Shown piece by piece: positions 1 through 6,765 of a stretch of 27,133 nt of DNA (position 1 is the stretch's first letter; each line of letters starts with the position of its first letter). Under the pieces are notes generated by a model, which was not told where the DNA came from, made no database searches, and saw nothing but the letters and a program-made list of their open reading frames with translations. Origin of the DNA: an uncultured Oscillospiraceae bacterium (GTDB lineage Bacteria > Bacillota > Clostridia > Oscillospirales > Oscillospiraceae); the NCBI GenBank assembly GCA_910579965.1, contig CAJTWF010000036.1:1-27133 (forward strand), given 5' to 3'. The position numbers were made by a program, and so were the translations under genes.

Positions 1-2
1 TG

Positions 3-368
3 CTCCGCCTGTCCGATATGACCTGGGTGGAGCAGGCCTTTAATATCTGCTTCCTCGGTCCGCCCGGTGTGGGCAAGACCCACCTCGCTCTCTCACTGGC
101 CGTCCAGGGCCTCGACCTGGGATACTCCGTGGCCTTTGAGACCCTGGACAATCTCATGACCATCCTCAAGACCGCCGAGATCTCCAGTGCCAGCAAGCGC
201 CGCCTCAAGTATCTCCACAAAGCCGCCCTTGTGGTGGTGGACGAGGTGGGCTTCATGCCCCTCTCGCCCGTTGAGGCCAATTTGTTCTTTGCTTTTATCT
301 CCGCCATGAGTGAGAGAACGTCACTGATCATTACTTCCAACAAGCAGAAAGAGCATCGCCCGCTCTGA
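3..368 (+). pseudogene. istB: IS21-family helper ATPase IstB, fragment open at the left edge and truncated at its 3' end
   Basis: The reading frame is open from the window edge. It contains a Walker A motif (GPPGVGKTH, about bases 57-84), a Walker B-like stretch (ALVVVDEVGFMPL) and the sensor motif LIITSNK, in the order and spacing of IstB/DnaC-type AAA+ ATPases of IS21 elements. The IstB family normally continues past SNK with a WGE..GD segment and a C-terminal part of roughly 50-60 residues. Here homology stops at about base 346 and the frame ends 7 codons later inside unrelated sequence. No partner istA is visible because the window begins here. IstB assists the IstA transposase in target selection; this copy lacks its C-terminal part and is presumably inactive. 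The family call is confident; the exact breakpoint is an estimate. Confidence 0.85.
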
Positions 369-507
369 CAGCGCCAGAGGGACCTATTACAAAAGCATTT
401 CCGGCCATGAGTGGGGGGATGCCCACCAGTATGAATTGAGCGTGGACAGTTCCATCGGGCCGGAGAAAACAGCGGAATTGATTTGCGGTTACATCAGCCA
501 TATTTGA
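352..507 (+). pseudogene. C-terminal remnant of a cytidylate-kinase-like protein
   Basis: In the frame that ends with the TGA at 505-507 the sequence reads SIARSDSARGTYYK, then WGDAHQYELSVDSS, then a short helix ending in SHI. This is the pattern of the last ~50 residues of the cytidylate-kinase-like P-loop family: an R/K-x-D-x-x-R-x-x-YY motif, then W-G-x-x-x-x-Y-(D/E)-L. There is no start codon or P-loop; the frame runs directly out of the istB fragment. An IS21 insertion followed by deletion of the kinase 5' part would explain this. The remnant keeps its own terminator just downstream, which suggests the gene was once intact here. The family call rests on motif memory only. Confidence 0.6.
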
Positions 508-514
508 ACATAAT

Positions 515-547
515 GAAACGGCAGGGGACGCCCTGCCGTTTCATTTT
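515..547 (+). terminator. Intrinsic terminator
   Basis: A perfect 12-bp stem (gaaacggcaggg / ccctgccgtttc, 515-526 and 531-542) with a GACG loop is followed by ATTTTTG. It ends the kinase-like remnant. It also lies between that gene and the convergent CarD-like gene, but the minus-strand side has no T tract, so it is mainly a plus-strand terminator. Confidence 0.85.
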
Positions 548-559
548 TGCTGTTTTGTT

Positions 560-1072
560 TTAGGCGGTGGCTCTGCGTCGTATGTCCGCATAGAGACGCT
601 CTCGAATCAAATCTGGTGTGGTATCCAATGCAACAGCAAATTCCTCGCAGATTAGTTTTTCCGCCAGCTTCAAGTATTGGGTGTCTACCTGTCCCGGCCG
701 TTTCTTCTGCCGGGCAATTTCCCTCTGCCTGGTGTGGATTTCTTTGATTAAAAGCAGGCAGTCCTCAACCTTATGAGAAGCAAGCATATCTCGGTAATGG
801 ACGGCTAAGTCCATCGCTTTGCCGGGGTGGAAAGCATGAGGTTCCAGCCGGGCAAACAGCTCCAGATAATTGGCCGCTTCACCGCTGCTGATCAGAGGCC
901 GCATGGATGCAGCCATATCCACCGGAGTATAGATGATTTCGTTGGTGTTGGAAAACATGGCGCGCAGCTTGTAATAATCGCCGGCGGTTCCTCGCACTGG
1001 CGGGGGGCCCTCGCTTTCGATTTTGTAAACGCCTCTTTTGCCATACAAGACCAGTGTTCCGATTTTATACAT
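560..1072 (-). CDS. CarD/CdnL/TRCF-interaction-domain transcription regulator
   Basis: The 170-aa protein begins with MYKIGTLVLYGKRGVYKIE, the beta-rich opening of the RNA-polymerase-interacting domain shared by CarD, CdnL and the transcription-repair coupling factor Mfd. The N-terminal ~65 residues form that domain, including YTPVD; the remaining ~100 residues look helical, as in CarD proteins. Family members bind the RNA polymerase beta subunit and tune promoter opening. The gene starts 5 nt after the stop of the 79-aa gene upstream, so the two form an operon from the promoter at 1351-1379. CarD-like genes of this size are often seen on clostridial integrative elements, which fits the degraded mobile surroundings, but no integrase or relaxase is visible here. 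The family assignment is good; the target promoters are unknown. Confidence 0.8.
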   Translation of the reverse strand: MYKIGTLVLYGKRGVYKIESEGPPPVRGTAGDYYKLRAMFSNTNEIIYTPVDMAASMRPLISSGEAANYLELFARLEPHAFHPGKAMDLAVHYRDMLASHKVEDCLLLIKEIHTRQREIARQKKRPGQVDTQYLKLAEKLICEEFAVALDTTPDLIRERLYADIRRRATA

Positions 1073-1077
1073 GGCGT

Positions 1078-1317
1078 TTAGTCCAGATAGTTTCCAACCG
1101 GCTGAGTATTGTTCTGCTTCTTAATTTTTACGATAAGGGAACCGTCGGGCTGTTCAGCTTCTTCAATGACCTTGTACTGTATTTTGTGGCAATCCATCTG
1201 CGCCTTGTAGGACTCATATTCCTGCAGAACCTGCTGCTTTGCCAACTCCGCAGAAATTCCATCTTTCAGTTGGAATTGAATGGTCTGCTCCAGACAAGCC
1301 GCCTTGATGCGTTTCAT
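1078..1317 (-). CDS. Small hypothetical protein upstream of the CarD-like gene
   Basis: The 79-aa product is charged and mostly helical at the start (MKRIKAACLEQTIQFQLKDG), with a Tyr/Gln/Lys-rich middle and a C-terminal strand-like stretch (GSLIVKIKKQ). I do not recognise a family. It has a good ribosome site (GGAGG about 10 nt before the ATG) and a promoter 34 nt upstream of the start. It lies 5 nt before the CarD-like gene, so it is very probably expressed and co-transcribed with it. It lacks a membrane segment and a signal peptide. A role as an accessory factor of the CarD-like protein is possible from the pairing alone, but nothing in the sequence shows it. Confidence 0.65.
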   Translation of the reverse strand: MKRIKAACLEQTIQFQLKDGISAELAKQQVLQEYESYKAQMDCHKIQYKVIEEAEQPDGSLIVKIKKQNNTQPVGNYLD

Positions 1318-1350
1318 GATAAAAGGTCCTCCATTTCCTAATATAGAAAT

Positions 1351-1379
1351 ATTTTATCAGGAATTTGCACATTATTCAA
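1351..1379 (-). promoter_or_regulatory. Sigma-A promoter of the 79-aa / CarD-like operon
   Basis: Read on the minus strand: -35 TTGAAT (1379-1374), 17-nt spacer, -10 TAAAAT (1356-1351), with TG one base before the -10 hexamer. Transcription would start near 1344, giving a leader of about 27 nt containing GGAGG. Confidence 0.7.
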
Positions 1380-1695
1380 AGGGCTTAATTTACAAAATTG
1401 TGCGTCTCGCACATAGGGCAATTTGCACAAAGGGAAGGTAGCGGCAAGACCAACAAGATACCTGTAGGTCAGGCAATGCAGAGCCGGAGACCGTCAAACG
1501 ACTTGTTTAACAAAGAGGCACAGACAGCCTGATCGATTGAAACAGAATATAAATGTTCCAGCCGGGCGAGAAAATCCCGCCCGGCTAGGTTACGATGACT
1601 GTTTTGTTGTGATATAGCCTAAAAACAAAGTAAGCTGCTTGTATGATTCGCTGGTTATTCTCTTTTCCTAGAACTTGTGGCGTTCCCCAAGCGGC
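1380..1695. other. Intergenic stretch, no gene recognised, one hairpin
   Basis: No convincing reading frame with a ribosome site was found on either strand. A 9-bp hairpin (agccgggcg / cgcccggct, 1560-1586) has no T tract on either side, so it is at best a weak terminator for the minus-strand MCP operon that ends at 1696. A short frame at about 1430-1530 reads like the tail of some gene, but I cannot assign it. Confidence 0.4.
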
Positions 1696-2640
1696 TCAGC
1701 GGCCGCTCTCCAGATCCCTCACCAGAGGCGGAATCTGGGCAATCATGTTATCCATGTCCTCGAACATGGCGCTCTTGGTGGTGCCCAGGCGGCTGGCGGA
1801 TTCAATGTGCTTGAGCACCTCCTGGTACTGCTCCTTGATCTGGTCAAAGAACTGGCGGATGACCTGGAGCTCCTGCTGGGATGCGCCGATTACGCCGGAG
1901 ATCTCCGACTGCACGGCCACCGCGCCCTCGGCCGCGGAGGTGATCTTCCGGAAGGTTTCGTCGGTGCGGCTGACAATGTCCGCCCCCTGGCCCAGGGTCT
2001 GCTGGGATGCCTGGATGCTGTTGCTGAGCTGGCTGGCGCTGCTCTCCACGTCACACACGCCGGTGTCCACCTCGTTGGCCAGCACCTTGATCTCCTTAGC
2101 CAGGGCCTTTACCTGCTCCGCCACCACCGCGAAGCCCCGGCCGGCCGCGCCGGCTCGGGCGGCCTCAATAGAGGCGTTGATGGCCAGGATGTTGGTCTGA
2201 TCCGCAATGGAGACGATCTTGCCCATGCACTGCTGGATCTCGTGGATGGCGGACTGGAGCTGATGAAAGGTCTCCGACATCTCCTCATAGGACGCCTGCA
2301 CCTGGGCGGAGCTCTGCCCCAGCTCCTCCATCTGGCTCTGGGCCTCGGCCACGGTCTGGGAGATATCCCCCTTGACCTGAGCGAACTGCTCCGCGGTCTC
2401 GTTGATATTGGAGAAGGAGTCCCCCAGGTTCTTCAATTTTGTCTGGAACTGTTCCGCCTCCCGTATCACGCCGGAGAAGGACGCGCCCACCTGACGCAGC
2501 TCCCAGAGGGAAGATACCTCCTTCTGCACCAGCTCCTTCTGGTAGTCCTTCAGACTGCCCGCCACGTGGAGCACCGGGTAGAGGCTCTTCTCCTCCCGGA
2601 TCTGCTCCGGCTTTGGCCCCTTCTTTCCTGCAAACAGCAT
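1696..2640 (-). CDS. Soluble methyl-accepting chemotaxis (MCP) signalling protein
   Basis: The 314-aa protein has no membrane segment or signal peptide. Residues ~20-130 are heptad-like coiled coil. Residues ~140-185 carry the diagnostic MCP hairpin tip (VSIADQTNILAINASIEAAR, then GRGFAVVAEQVKAL), which in this family contacts CheA and CheW. The C-terminal half is the returning coiled coil. It lacks the usual periplasmic or HAMP modules, so it is a cytoplasmic receptor core needing a partner for sensing. The start is supported by GGGAGGG 8 nt upstream. It lies 15 nt after the FIST-domain gene, and FIST domains are known fused to MCP or histidine kinase outputs, so the two probably work as a split receptor. 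No che or flagellar gene is in the window. Confidence 0.92.
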   Translation of the reverse strand: MLFAGKKGPKPEQIREEKSLYPVLHVAGSLKDYQKELVQKEVSSLWELRQVGASFSGVIREAEQFQTKLKNLGDSFSNINETAEQFAQVKGDISQTVAEAQSQMEELGQSSAQVQASYEEMSETFHQLQSAIHEIQQCMGKIVSIADQTNILAINASIEAARAGAAGRGFAVVAEQVKALAKEIKVLANEVDTGVCDVESSASQLSNSIQASQQTLGQGADIVSRTDETFRKITSAAEGAVAVQSEISGVIGASQQELQVIRQFFDQIKEQYQEVLKHIESASRLGTTKSAMFEDMDNMIAQIPPLVRDLESGR

Positions 2641-2655
2641 ATGGCAATCCCTCCC

Positions 2656-3711
2656 TTATTCAAACACCACGCACGTCATGGACTGGTTGACGAAGCGGTT
2701 GTTGTAGTGCTCGCCGTACCCTACGAAGCCGGCGTGGCAGCCCAGGGCCGCCATCTCCCGCAGGTAGGTCTGCATGTAGTTGTGTTCGGAGAACAGCTTG
2801 TAGCGGAACAGGCAGTTGACCGAGAAAATGGCCGAACGGCGGGGAAACTCCTGGCAGATCTGCGCGATGGTGTTCCTGGTGATGGCCTGATAGTCCCCCA
2901 GTTCCAGGAGGATGAGCACGTCGGAGTCGTTGACCTGGCGGAAGCAGGCCAGGGCGTTGCCGTGGACCTCCTTGATGGAGATAATGCAGGTATCGTCCCC
3001 GTTGACCTTGCCGAAGGGGTTCTGGAAGGTGCGGGTGAGGATCTCCTCATCCGTCACGTGGAGAATGCCCTTGTAGACCTGCTTGGCGGGCTTGCCGTTG
3101 AGGGAGCCCAGTATGTAGTTGGCGCGGTCCGTGTCCGAGGCGATGAAACTGTAGTTCCCCAGCTGGTGGTAGATGTTCTCCTTGTAGGTCTTCACCCGGC
3201 CGTTCAGATTGCGGACCAGGGCGTAGGCCACCGCATCCTGGTAGACGCGGCCGTTGGCGGACACCCTGCCCTCGCCGCCGGTGCCGCCCACCAGGGAGAT
3301 CCCCCGCTGCCGGAGGGCGTTGTTCATGGTGGTCAGCACGCAGGCGTCGTTGCCGGTGCAGAAGTCGATGCACACGGTATCCCGGCTGGCCCCGCCCACG
3401 GTCCGCATGTCCTGCTCCAGGCGGCGGATGTACTTGACCGGCATGGAGGACACCTCCTCAAGGACGTTGGACGCGGCGGTCACGCCGTCGGAAAAGGCGA
3501 TTACCCCCACGCCGTTCTCCACGATCCCGATCTGATAGCTCATGCCGATGCACCCGATGCTGGGCACGCCCGGGAATTGCTTCTCCAGCTCCCGCACATG
3601 CTCCTCAAACTGGGAATTGTTGGACAGCAGCATAATAAACTGGGGGCGTTGGAGGCCCTGAACCGCCTCCCCCAAATTCCCCCGCTGGCTCATCCCAAAA
3701 AACTGTTTCAC
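2656..3711 (-). CDS. FIST-domain (FIST N + FIST C) sensory protein
   Basis: The product matches the FIST sensory module (F-box and intracellular signal transduction). The N-terminal half has PQFIMLLSNN and PSIGCIGMSYQ, then a GGTGGEG glycine turn at mid-protein. The C-terminal half contains NPFGKVNGDD, the strand IISIKEVHGN, and near the end HAGFVGYGEHYNN, a typical FIST C ending. FIST domains are predicted to bind small ligands such as amino acids. The longest frame begins with a TTG at 3747, but the promoter at 3753-3781 would start RNA at about that base, so this TTG cannot be used. The GTG at 3711 has AAGGGAG 9 nt upstream and gives 351 aa. It is followed 15 nt later by a soluble MCP, its likely output partner. 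Confidence 0.88.
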   Translation of the reverse strand: MKQFFGMSQRGNLGEAVQGLQRPQFIMLLSNNSQFEEHVRELEKQFPGVPSIGCIGMSYQIGIVENGVGVIAFSDGVTAASNVLEEVSSMPVKYIRRLEQDMRTVGGASRDTVCIDFCTGNDACVLTTMNNALRQRGISLVGGTGGEGRVSANGRVYQDAVAYALVRNLNGRVKTYKENIYHQLGNYSFIASDTDRANYILGSLNGKPAKQVYKGILHVTDEEILTRTFQNPFGKVNGDDTCIISIKEVHGNALACFRQVNDSDVLILLELGDYQAITRNTIAQICQEFPRRSAIFSVNCLFRYKLFSEHNYMQTYLREMAALGCHAGFVGYGEHYNNRFVNQSMTCVVFE

Positions 3712-3752
3712 ACCCAAGGTCTCCCTTCTGCGATTCTGCGTTGTCAAGTCTG

Positions 3753-3781
3753 ATTATACTGGAAAGCGTCTCCTATGTCAA
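3753..3781 (-). promoter_or_regulatory. Consensus sigma-A promoter of the FIST-MCP operon
   Basis: On the minus strand, -35 TTGACA (3781-3776) and -10 TATAAT (3758-3753) are both perfect, with a 17-nt spacer. The predicted start is near 3746, which excludes the upstream TTG (3747) as a translation start and points to the GTG at 3711. Confidence 0.9.
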
Positions 3782-3959
3782 TATTCTCCATGTTGAAGGC
3801 ATGGAAACCAATTTTATGGGAGTATTTGTAAAACCACAGAATTTGTGTAGGGGACGGGTAATATGATTAGTCTGGTAACATGGTTTACAATTAACTGATA
3901 CTATTTCTTGATAAAATCATTTAAATTAGGCAAAGGATATGGTAAAATAAATCTGGGTG
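3782..3959. other. AT-rich intergenic stretch, no gene seen
   Basis: This 178-bp stretch is clearly richer in A/T than the flanking genes. It has no reading frame with a ribosome site and no clear promoter that I can defend. It borders the degenerate IS630 fragment and is probably decayed element DNA. Confidence 0.4.
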
Positions 3960-4248
3960 ATGAAAATGGCTGGCAGATATCAATTTAGTGAGGAAGAAAT
4001 AAAAGAGATAGAGCAAAAACACAAGGAAAATAAGGATCAACAAGCCAAAGTACTGCTGGAGTGAAAAAGGGATTCGTCCCGGTGTGCCTTGCCACCATAT
4101 CTGGGAGTATCGCTATGCCTATGGAGCGGTAGAGCCGCTGACTGCCGAGGGATGCTTTCTGATCCTGCCTTACTGCAATACAGCATGCATGAATCTATTT
4201 TTGACGCAATTATCGGAACAATATCCTGATGATGTTATTTTGCTTTAA
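3960..4248 (+). pseudogene. IS630-family transposase with an internal deletion
   Basis: Two pieces of one transposase are recognisable. The first (3960-4064) reads MAGRYQFSEEEIKEIEQKHK and resembles the N-terminal helix-turn-helix start of IS630-type transposases. It stops at a TGA after 34 codons. The second (4069-4248, a different frame) reads GIRPGVPCHHIWEYRYAYGAVEPLT, then LPYCNTACMN, then QYPDDVILL; this is the strand-rich region at the start of the DDE catalytic domain. The ~100-residue middle is missing, as is the end carrying the last catalytic acids. The copy is therefore dead. No terminal repeats could be assigned with certainty. Confidence 0.65.
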
Positions 4249-4294
4249 GGACGAATTTTACTTTGAAGGATTGACATCGTGTGATAATGCCAAA

Positions 4295-4335
4295 GAACAA
4301 TACCGGATACCTTTTTGAGGTATCCGGTATTGTTC
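4295..4335. repeat. Perfect 17-bp inverted repeat (possible terminator of the DUF975 gene)
   Basis: gaacaataccggatacc at 4295-4311 is repeated exactly in reverse complement at 4319-4335, around a 7-nt loop. It lies 66 nt downstream of the minus-strand DUF975 stop. Read on that strand the loop is TCAAAAA and the stem is followed by TTTGG, a poor T tract. It may be a terminator or a mobile palindrome left by the neighbouring IS remnant. Confidence 0.7.
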
Positions 4336-4401
4336 ATGCAAGAAAAACAGCGGAAACGCCGCATCTCCATGCGCGGTCATGGGCGGCCGGAGCCCCCCTG
4401 C

Positions 4402-5136
4402 TCACAGCTCCCTGTACGGCGACGCGCCCAGGCGGCGCTGCGCGTCCTCGAAGTAGGCCAGATCGCACAGCGTCATATAGGGGGTCAGCCACACATTCAG
4501 CAGGCCCATAGTCAGGCTGGAGAGCAGGCTCCAGCCGATGAAGCTGAGATCCAGCATGAACAGCTCCCCCTTGTAGCCCTGGGTCTGGCGGCAGCTGAGG
4601 CGGATAGCGTCCCCGGCGGAGAGGGAGTCGTCGGAGAGAACATTATAGTAGGCGAATCGGTAGCGGTAGGCGGCGATGATGCCCGGGATCACAAACAGCA
4701 TGGACCACAAAAAGATCTTCACTGTGATTTGCAGCCAGCACCAGATCAGCTTCCCGGCCACACTCAGCCCGTCCAGCAGCGTGGCATAGGGCATCTCCGC
4801 CCCCCGGCGGATGCCTATGCAGTAGACGTAGTATCCGCCGTTGAGCACCACGGTGAACAGGGAGACCAGGGTGGAGAAAAAGAAGGAGGAGGCGGTGCTG
4901 GCCGGCAGATTGTTGAGCAGCATGTCCATGGCGTAGATATCCCCCTGGAGGGATGCCTGGAGATAGTCCCAGTTGAGGGTGTAGGTGTAAAAGAGGGACC
5001 CGCCCTCCACCAGATCCACCACCCGGTCCAGCACAAAGCAGATGGCCATTACAATAGCGGTCATCACTATGGGGGAGACCCGGGCCGTGCGGACGAGAAC
5101 CTTTGCGTCCATCTTGATTTCGACGCGATTTATCAT
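4402..5136 (-). CDS. DUF975 family integral membrane protein
   Basis: The 244-aa protein has about five hydrophobic segments: near residues 22-40, ~85-110, ~130-155 (containing FVIPGIIAAYRYRFAYY) and two towards the C-terminus. The P-G-I-I-A-x-Y-R-Y motif followed by a short loop and a D-A-I-R-x-S helix is typical of DUF975 proteins, small clostridial membrane proteins of unknown function. The longest frame starts at 5187, but GGAGG lies 9 nt before the ATG at 5136 and the promoter at 5191-5219 starts RNA at about 5184, so 5136 is the start. It is a single-gene unit, transcribed away from the rnf operon. The family is recognised with fair confidence; its role is unknown. Confidence 0.8.
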   Translation of the reverse strand: MINRVEIKMDAKVLVRTARVSPIVMTAIVMAICFVLDRVVDLVEGGSLFYTYTLNWDYLQASLQGDIYAMDMLLNNLPASTASSFFFSTLVSLFTVVLNGGYYVYCIGIRRGAEMPYATLLDGLSVAGKLIWCWLQITVKIFLWSMLFVIPGIIAAYRYRFAYYNVLSDDSLSAGDAIRLSCRQTQGYKGELFMLDLSFIGWSLLSSLTMGLLNVWLTPYMTLCDLAYFEDAQRRLGASPYREL

Positions 5137-5190
5137 GATTTCATACCTCCGATTCGCAAAAATAGGGCCATTTCCTCGAATTTCCATCCT

Positions 5191-5219
5191 ATCATACCAT
5201 GAACCAGGCCCAAACGCAA
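5191..5219 (-). promoter_or_regulatory. Sigma-A promoter of the DUF975 gene
   Basis: On the minus strand, -35 TTGCGT (5219-5214), 17-nt spacer, -10 TATGAT (5196-5191). The start near 5184 gives a leader of about 48 nt that contains the GGAGG ribosome site. Confidence 0.65.
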
Positions 5220-5293
5220 GTCTTGAAACAGGGGCTGTATGTTACACAATTAACAAGCCTTGCCGGATATTCCCAGTCATTGCCATAAAAAAA

Positions 5294-5302
5294 TGATATA
5301 AT
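5294..5302 (+). promoter_or_regulatory. Extended -10 promoter of the rnf operon
   Basis: TGATATAAT (TG, one base, then a perfect TATAAT at 5297-5302) is an extended -10 element. No good -35 lies 16-18 nt upstream, as is common for this promoter type. The RNA would start near 5309, leaving a leader of about 95 nt before rnfC, enough for some regulation. The leader includes a small GGGCCC-rich fold near 5364-5378. Confidence 0.55.
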
Positions 5303-5403
5303 CAGCGAAAAAAGCCTGGACAGCGGCGGAAGATGGGAGTATGATGGTATCCGTAGAAATCGGGCCCTGGGGCCCATGCGAGAAAAGAGAATGAGGTGAA
5401 GAT

Positions 5404-6765
5404 ATGGCACAATCTTTTTTTGGCGGCATCCATCCCAACGACCAGAAGGCCGCTACCAATAAGAAGCCGATCGAACTGCTTCCGCCTCCCGCCCGGGTGG
5501 TGATCCCCATGTCCCTGCACATCGGGGCCCCCTGCAAGCCCTGCGTGGCGGTGGGGGACAGGGTGACCGTGGGGCAGATGGTGGGGGAGGCCCCGGCCTT
5601 CGTCTCCGCGCCGGTCCACGCCAGCGTGTCCGGCACGGTGTCGGCGGTGGAGCCCCGGCTCCACTTCTCCGGCGTGCCGGTGATGAGCGTGGTCATTGAA
5701 AACGACTTCAACGACACTCCCTGTCCCGACCTCCACCCCCCCAAGGACCCGGAGAGCCTCACGCCGGAGCAGATCAGCGACATCGTCAAGGCCGCCGGCA
5801 TCGTGGGCATGGGCGGGGCCACCTTCCCCACCCACGTGAAGATCTCCTCCGGCCTGGGCAAGGTGGACACGGTGATCGTCAACGCCTCCGAGTGCGAGCC
5901 CTACATCACCAGCGACCACCGCACCCTCCTGGAGCACCCGGACGAGGTGCTGGGCGGCGTGCGCATCCTGGCAAAGCTCTTCGGCGTTGACTGGGTTCAC
6001 ATCGCCATTGAGGCCAACAAGGCCAACGCCGCCGAGATGCTCAAGCTGAAGATCGCGGAGGAGAAGGCCCCGGCGGTGGTGGACGTGCTCCAGACCCGCT
6101 ACCCCCAGGGGGCGGAGAAGCAGCTGTGCCAGTCCATCACCGGCCGTCAGGTGCCCCCGGGGGCCCTGCCCGCCTCCATCGGCTGTGCGGTGTTCAACAT
6201 CGTCACCACCATGGCCATCTACGAGGCCGTGTACCGGGGCAAGCCTGTGACCCACCGGATCGTTACCGTCTCCGGCTCCGGGGTCAACGAGCCGAAAAAC
6301 CTCCTCTGCCCCATCGGCACCCCCATCAGCGACCTGCTGGACGCCTGCGGCGGCGTGAAGAAGTCCACCTTCAAGATCCTCATGGGCGGACCCATGATGG
6401 GCCACGCCCAGTACGACATGGACGCGCCCATCGGCAAGGGCACCAACGCCATCCTGGCCTTCTGCGAGAAGGAGGAGCGGACGGTGGAGCATCCGGCCTG
6501 CATCCGCTGCGGCAAGTGCATCAGCGTGTGCCCCATGCACCTCCAGCCTGTGTTCATGTACCAGTACGAGCAGGCGGGAATGCTGGAGGAGCTGGAGAAG
6601 GCCAACGTCCTGGACTGCATCGAGTGCGGCGCGTGTACATACATCTGTCCCGGTAGGCTCTACCTGGTGCAGTCCTTCCGGGCGGGCAAGCAGAAGATCA
6701 ACAACGCCAGAGCGGCGGCCAAGGCCGCGGCCGAGAAGGCTGAGAAGAAGGAGGCCAAGGCATGA
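5404..6765 (+). CDS. rnfC: Rnf complex subunit C (NADH-binding, two 4Fe-4S)
   Basis: RnfC is the peripheral cytoplasmic subunit that exchanges electrons with NAD(H) in the ferredoxin:NAD+ oxidoreductase. The 453-aa protein opens with the HP motif GGIHP. A glycine-rich nucleotide site GMGGATFP (residues ~135-142) is followed by ASECEPYIT (161-169), the family's flavin/NADH region. Two ferredoxin motifs follow, CIRCGKCISVCP (366-377) and CIECGACTYICP (405-416). The C-terminus is a short Ala/Lys-rich tail, as in clostridial RnfC. The start is supported by GAGGTG 5 nt upstream. It is first of six genes and its stop overlaps the rnfD start (ATGA). Confidence 0.97.
   Translation: MAQSFFGGIHPNDQKAATNKKPIELLPPPARVVIPMSLHIGAPCKPCVAVGDRVTVGQMVGEAPAFVSAPVHASVSGTVSAVEPRLHFSGVPVMSVVIENDFNDTPCPDLHPPKDPESLTPEQISDIVKAAGIVGMGGATFPTHVKISSGLGKVDTVIVNASECEPYITSDHRTLLEHPDEVLGGVRILAKLFGVDWVHIAIEANKANAAEMLKLKIAEEKAPAVVDVLQTRYPQGAEKQLCQSITGRQVPPGALPASIGCAVFNIVTTMAIYEAVYRGKPVTHRIVTVSGSGVNEPKNLLCPIGTPISDLLDACGGVKKSTFKILMGGPMMGHAQYDMDAPIGKGTNAILAFCEKEERTVEHPACIRCGKCISVCPMHLQPVFMYQYEQAGMLEELEKANVLDCIECGACTYICPGRLYLVQSFRAGKQKINNARAAAKAAAEKAEKKEAKA

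Noticed and set aside
1675..3753. 692-aa frame on the plus strand
   Set aside because: It is antisense to the FIST and MCP genes, which have clear motifs and ribosome sites. High GC makes long antisense frames common here.
5309..5403. Riboswitch in the rnf leader
   Set aside because: The 95-nt leader has only a small GGGCCC fold and no terminator or recognised aptamer motif.
5302..6540. 412-aa minus-strand frame
   Set aside because: His/Gly/Ala-rich shadow of rnfC on the opposite strand, with no family motif.
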